Shown: one piece after another, positions 62,443-64,000 of the stretch | Layout: the number at the start of each line of letters is the position of its first letter | Numbering within the stretch: the stretch's first letter is position 1 | Assembly (NCBI GenBank): GCA_001599815.1 | Contig: BCIA01000005.1 | Coordinates: 4,782,472 to 4,846,471, forward strand | Reading direction: 5' to 3' | Length of the DNA stretch: 64,000 nt | Source of the DNA: Furcasterigmium furcatum | Taxonomy: Eukaryota; Ascomycota; Sordariomycetes; Glomerellales; Plectosphaerellaceae | The notes under the pieces: model-generated | Seen by the model: only the letters and a program-made list of their open reading frames with translations | Databases searched by the model: none | Told to the model about the DNA's origin: nothing | Translations under genes and position numbers: made by a program

Positions 62443-63935
62443 ATGTGGCTCATAGTTTGCCTCTTCACGTGGAGCCTGCTCTCCATTGTCACTACGGGCC
62501 ATGGCGATAGACTCTCTCACACCGAGCCGGAACCTCAGCTCCAATGCCTTGCCATCCTCACATCCGACAAGTCCAGCCCAAGCGGGACGGGCCCTTGGAG
62601 CCGGCCATCTGAGTGCAAAAATTGGCGACCGAAATTAGCCGCCAGATCCGACATTCCTACTGTTCAGACTCCCTGCGTCTTCTCTCAGGCTTCCTTCCGC
62701 GATGGCCATGGCCTGAGTCTCCTCACTACATCAGAGGTGGTATCTGTTCTATTGCATCAGGGCGTATTAGATGAGGGGGACCACTACGATCCCCAAGGCT
62801 CGTTGTCTCCCTGGGATATCGTGCCGGGGCCTGTAGTGGACCCCGAGACCGGTGTACCAGCGTACGAGGTACGCACCCTACCAGGTAAAGGCAAGGGCGT
62901 TATTGCTCTCCGCCGCATCAAGCAAAACGAAACTTTCCTTCTGGATCACCCGTCTATTCTCGCTACATTGGACGTCATCGGACACTCTTGGACGAAGGCT
63001 CAAGAATCACTTCTGGAAAGCGCACTCAGCCAGTTACCCGAGGACACCAGGAAAAGAGTACTCGGACTATCCAGCGCAAATCTAGTTCCGGGTCTTCGCA
63101 TCTCAGACCTAGTTAAGACCAACGTTTGCGGCTTGTTCTTACGATCTGGGGCATTCCTTATCGGCTTATTCACCGAGTTCGCGGTCAGCTATTTCGAGCG
63201 AGTACGATGACAGGATACACTTGATGCTAACGAAGCCACAGAGAATGAACCATGCCTGTATCCCAAAGTGAGACAGTGCCCCGTCCTTAATTTCTGTGTA
63301 CTGAATTGATAACCTTTAGTGCATTCTACCGCGTCTCGCCGCGTCATTTAATGATTGAGGTAGTCGCTTTTCGCGATATTGAACCGGGGGAAGAGATTCA
63401 CATCAACTGTGAGTTTCATGGAGTGACATGCAGTGGGTTTCGGGGTTGTAGAGACTGATAGCCCGCAGATGCTCCTCATGCCATGCCCTACACAGAGCGT
63501 CAGCAATACTTGGAGTCCGACTACGGATTCACCTGCAGCTGCGCCCTCTGCAATGCCCAGGAGTCCATGCGAGCAATATCCGATAGGCATAGGATGGAGA
63601 TGACAGCATTGCGCGAGAACATAGACATGGCGTTGAGACGACGGCGCTGGGCTGATGCCGCACGATACGCCTCCCAGGCCCTTGAGAAGCTGTCCGAAGC
63701 TGAGGTCCTGGCGCCCGGCATTCTTGATTACTCACTGACGCCACTCTATATTGACCACTACGAGGAACTGGCAGGAATCCATGTTCAGCTGGGAGACGTT
63801 GGCATGGCAAAGAGCTACGGAGAGAAAGCCCTCGAGGTGGCCTCGCACCTCCGCGGATTTGACAGTTTCGACGCTCAGGAGCTACGTGCGTTTCTGAGAT
63901 CACTGGGGGAGCGAAGTTCCCCCAAATCTGAGTAG
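62443..63935 (+). CDS. SET-domain protein, 440 aa, with signal-peptide-like N-terminus
   Basis: Exons 62443-63183, 63242-63267 (26 bases), 63320-63408 and 63469-63935 close to 440 residues. The split SET domain begins YEVRTLPGKGKGVIALRRI (about residue 142), contains RMNHACIPNAFYRV (cofactor NHxCxPN), continues VVAFRDIEPGEEIHINY (catalytic Tyr) and ends with a post-SET-like Cys group (YGFTCSCALC). The tail (about residues 320-430) looks like helical TPR-type repeats. This resembles the SMYD/SET-5-like group of lysine methyltransferases in fungi. The first 20 residues (LIVCLFTWSLLSIVTTGHG) look like a secretion signal, unusual for a methyltransferase. Many fungal paralogues share this, and their substrates are unknown. 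Confidence 0.82.
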
Positions 63936-64000
63936 TTCTACTACCTTGCGATAGAAGGGAGAGCGTAAAGCGCCCCTGTCTAGCACCGCTGGAAGTCGGC

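Noticed and set aside
1..64000. tRNA, rRNA and CRISPR features
   Set aside because: I scanned for T-loop GTTCGA-type sequences with matching stems and for regularly spaced repeats. The few GGTTCGA hits fall in coding DNA and no array was seen.

Overview
The window comes from a filamentous ascomycete (Pezizomycotina, most likely a Sordariomycete). Genes carry short 48-90 base introns with GTAAGT-type donors and CTAAC-like branch sites. The protein families are typically fungal: Zn2Cys6 and C2H2 regulators, MFS permeases, a cutinase-factor-like regulator, fungal P450s, small cysteine-rich secreted proteins and a collagen-like WSC protein. I saw no bacterial-style operons, RNA genes or CRISPR. 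Coordinates of spliced genes span start codon to stop codon, and exon junctions were worked out by hand so that reading frames close exactly.

Layout. 0-10.7 kb is accessory and partly decayed: a truncated amino-acid permease, two unknown genes, a Gal80-like Gfo/Idh oxidoreductase divergent from a Zn2Cys6 regulator, a broken DUF3435 (Starship captain-like) recombinase fragment, and GGTGACC-rich inverted repeats. 10.7-15.7 kb holds a maltose-type permease, a hexose-transporter pseudogene with three lesions, and a 2-hydroxyacid dehydrogenase whose start codon overlaps that of the pseudogene.

15.9-35.1 kb is the most coherent block. It contains a FAT1-type acyl-CoA synthetase ending in a PTS1 tripeptide, a divergently transcribed 3-ketoacyl-CoA thiolase with a PTS2, a CTF1-beta/FarB-like regulator, a secreted nuclease, a three-domain peroxisomal multifunctional enzyme (MFE-2), and a divergent pair of P450s, one pisatin-demethylase-like and one bacterial-type. 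With no acyl-CoA oxidase present, this set could activate and shorten an acid that already has an alpha,beta double bond (for example a cinnamic-type acid) or the side chain of a specialised metabolite. CCTCGG boxes, the known FarA/FarB/CTF1 core, lie in the promoters of the block. The first dehydrogenase domain of the MFE-2 has lost its catalytic YxxxK motif.

35.6-48.3 kb carries a C2H2 regulator, a Dal5-type permease, a sugar permease, an aspartate-aminotransferase-like enzyme, a small membrane protein and a four-carbon acid sugar kinase. 48.3-64 kb is rich in surface and secreted functions: a tail-to-tail pair of paralogous six-cysteine secreted proteins, a collagen-like WSC protein with 44 Gly-X-Y triplets, a subtilase relic, a GH5 steryl-glucosidase-like enzyme, a probable GPI-anchored protein, an SMI1/KNR4-like protein and a SET-domain protein.
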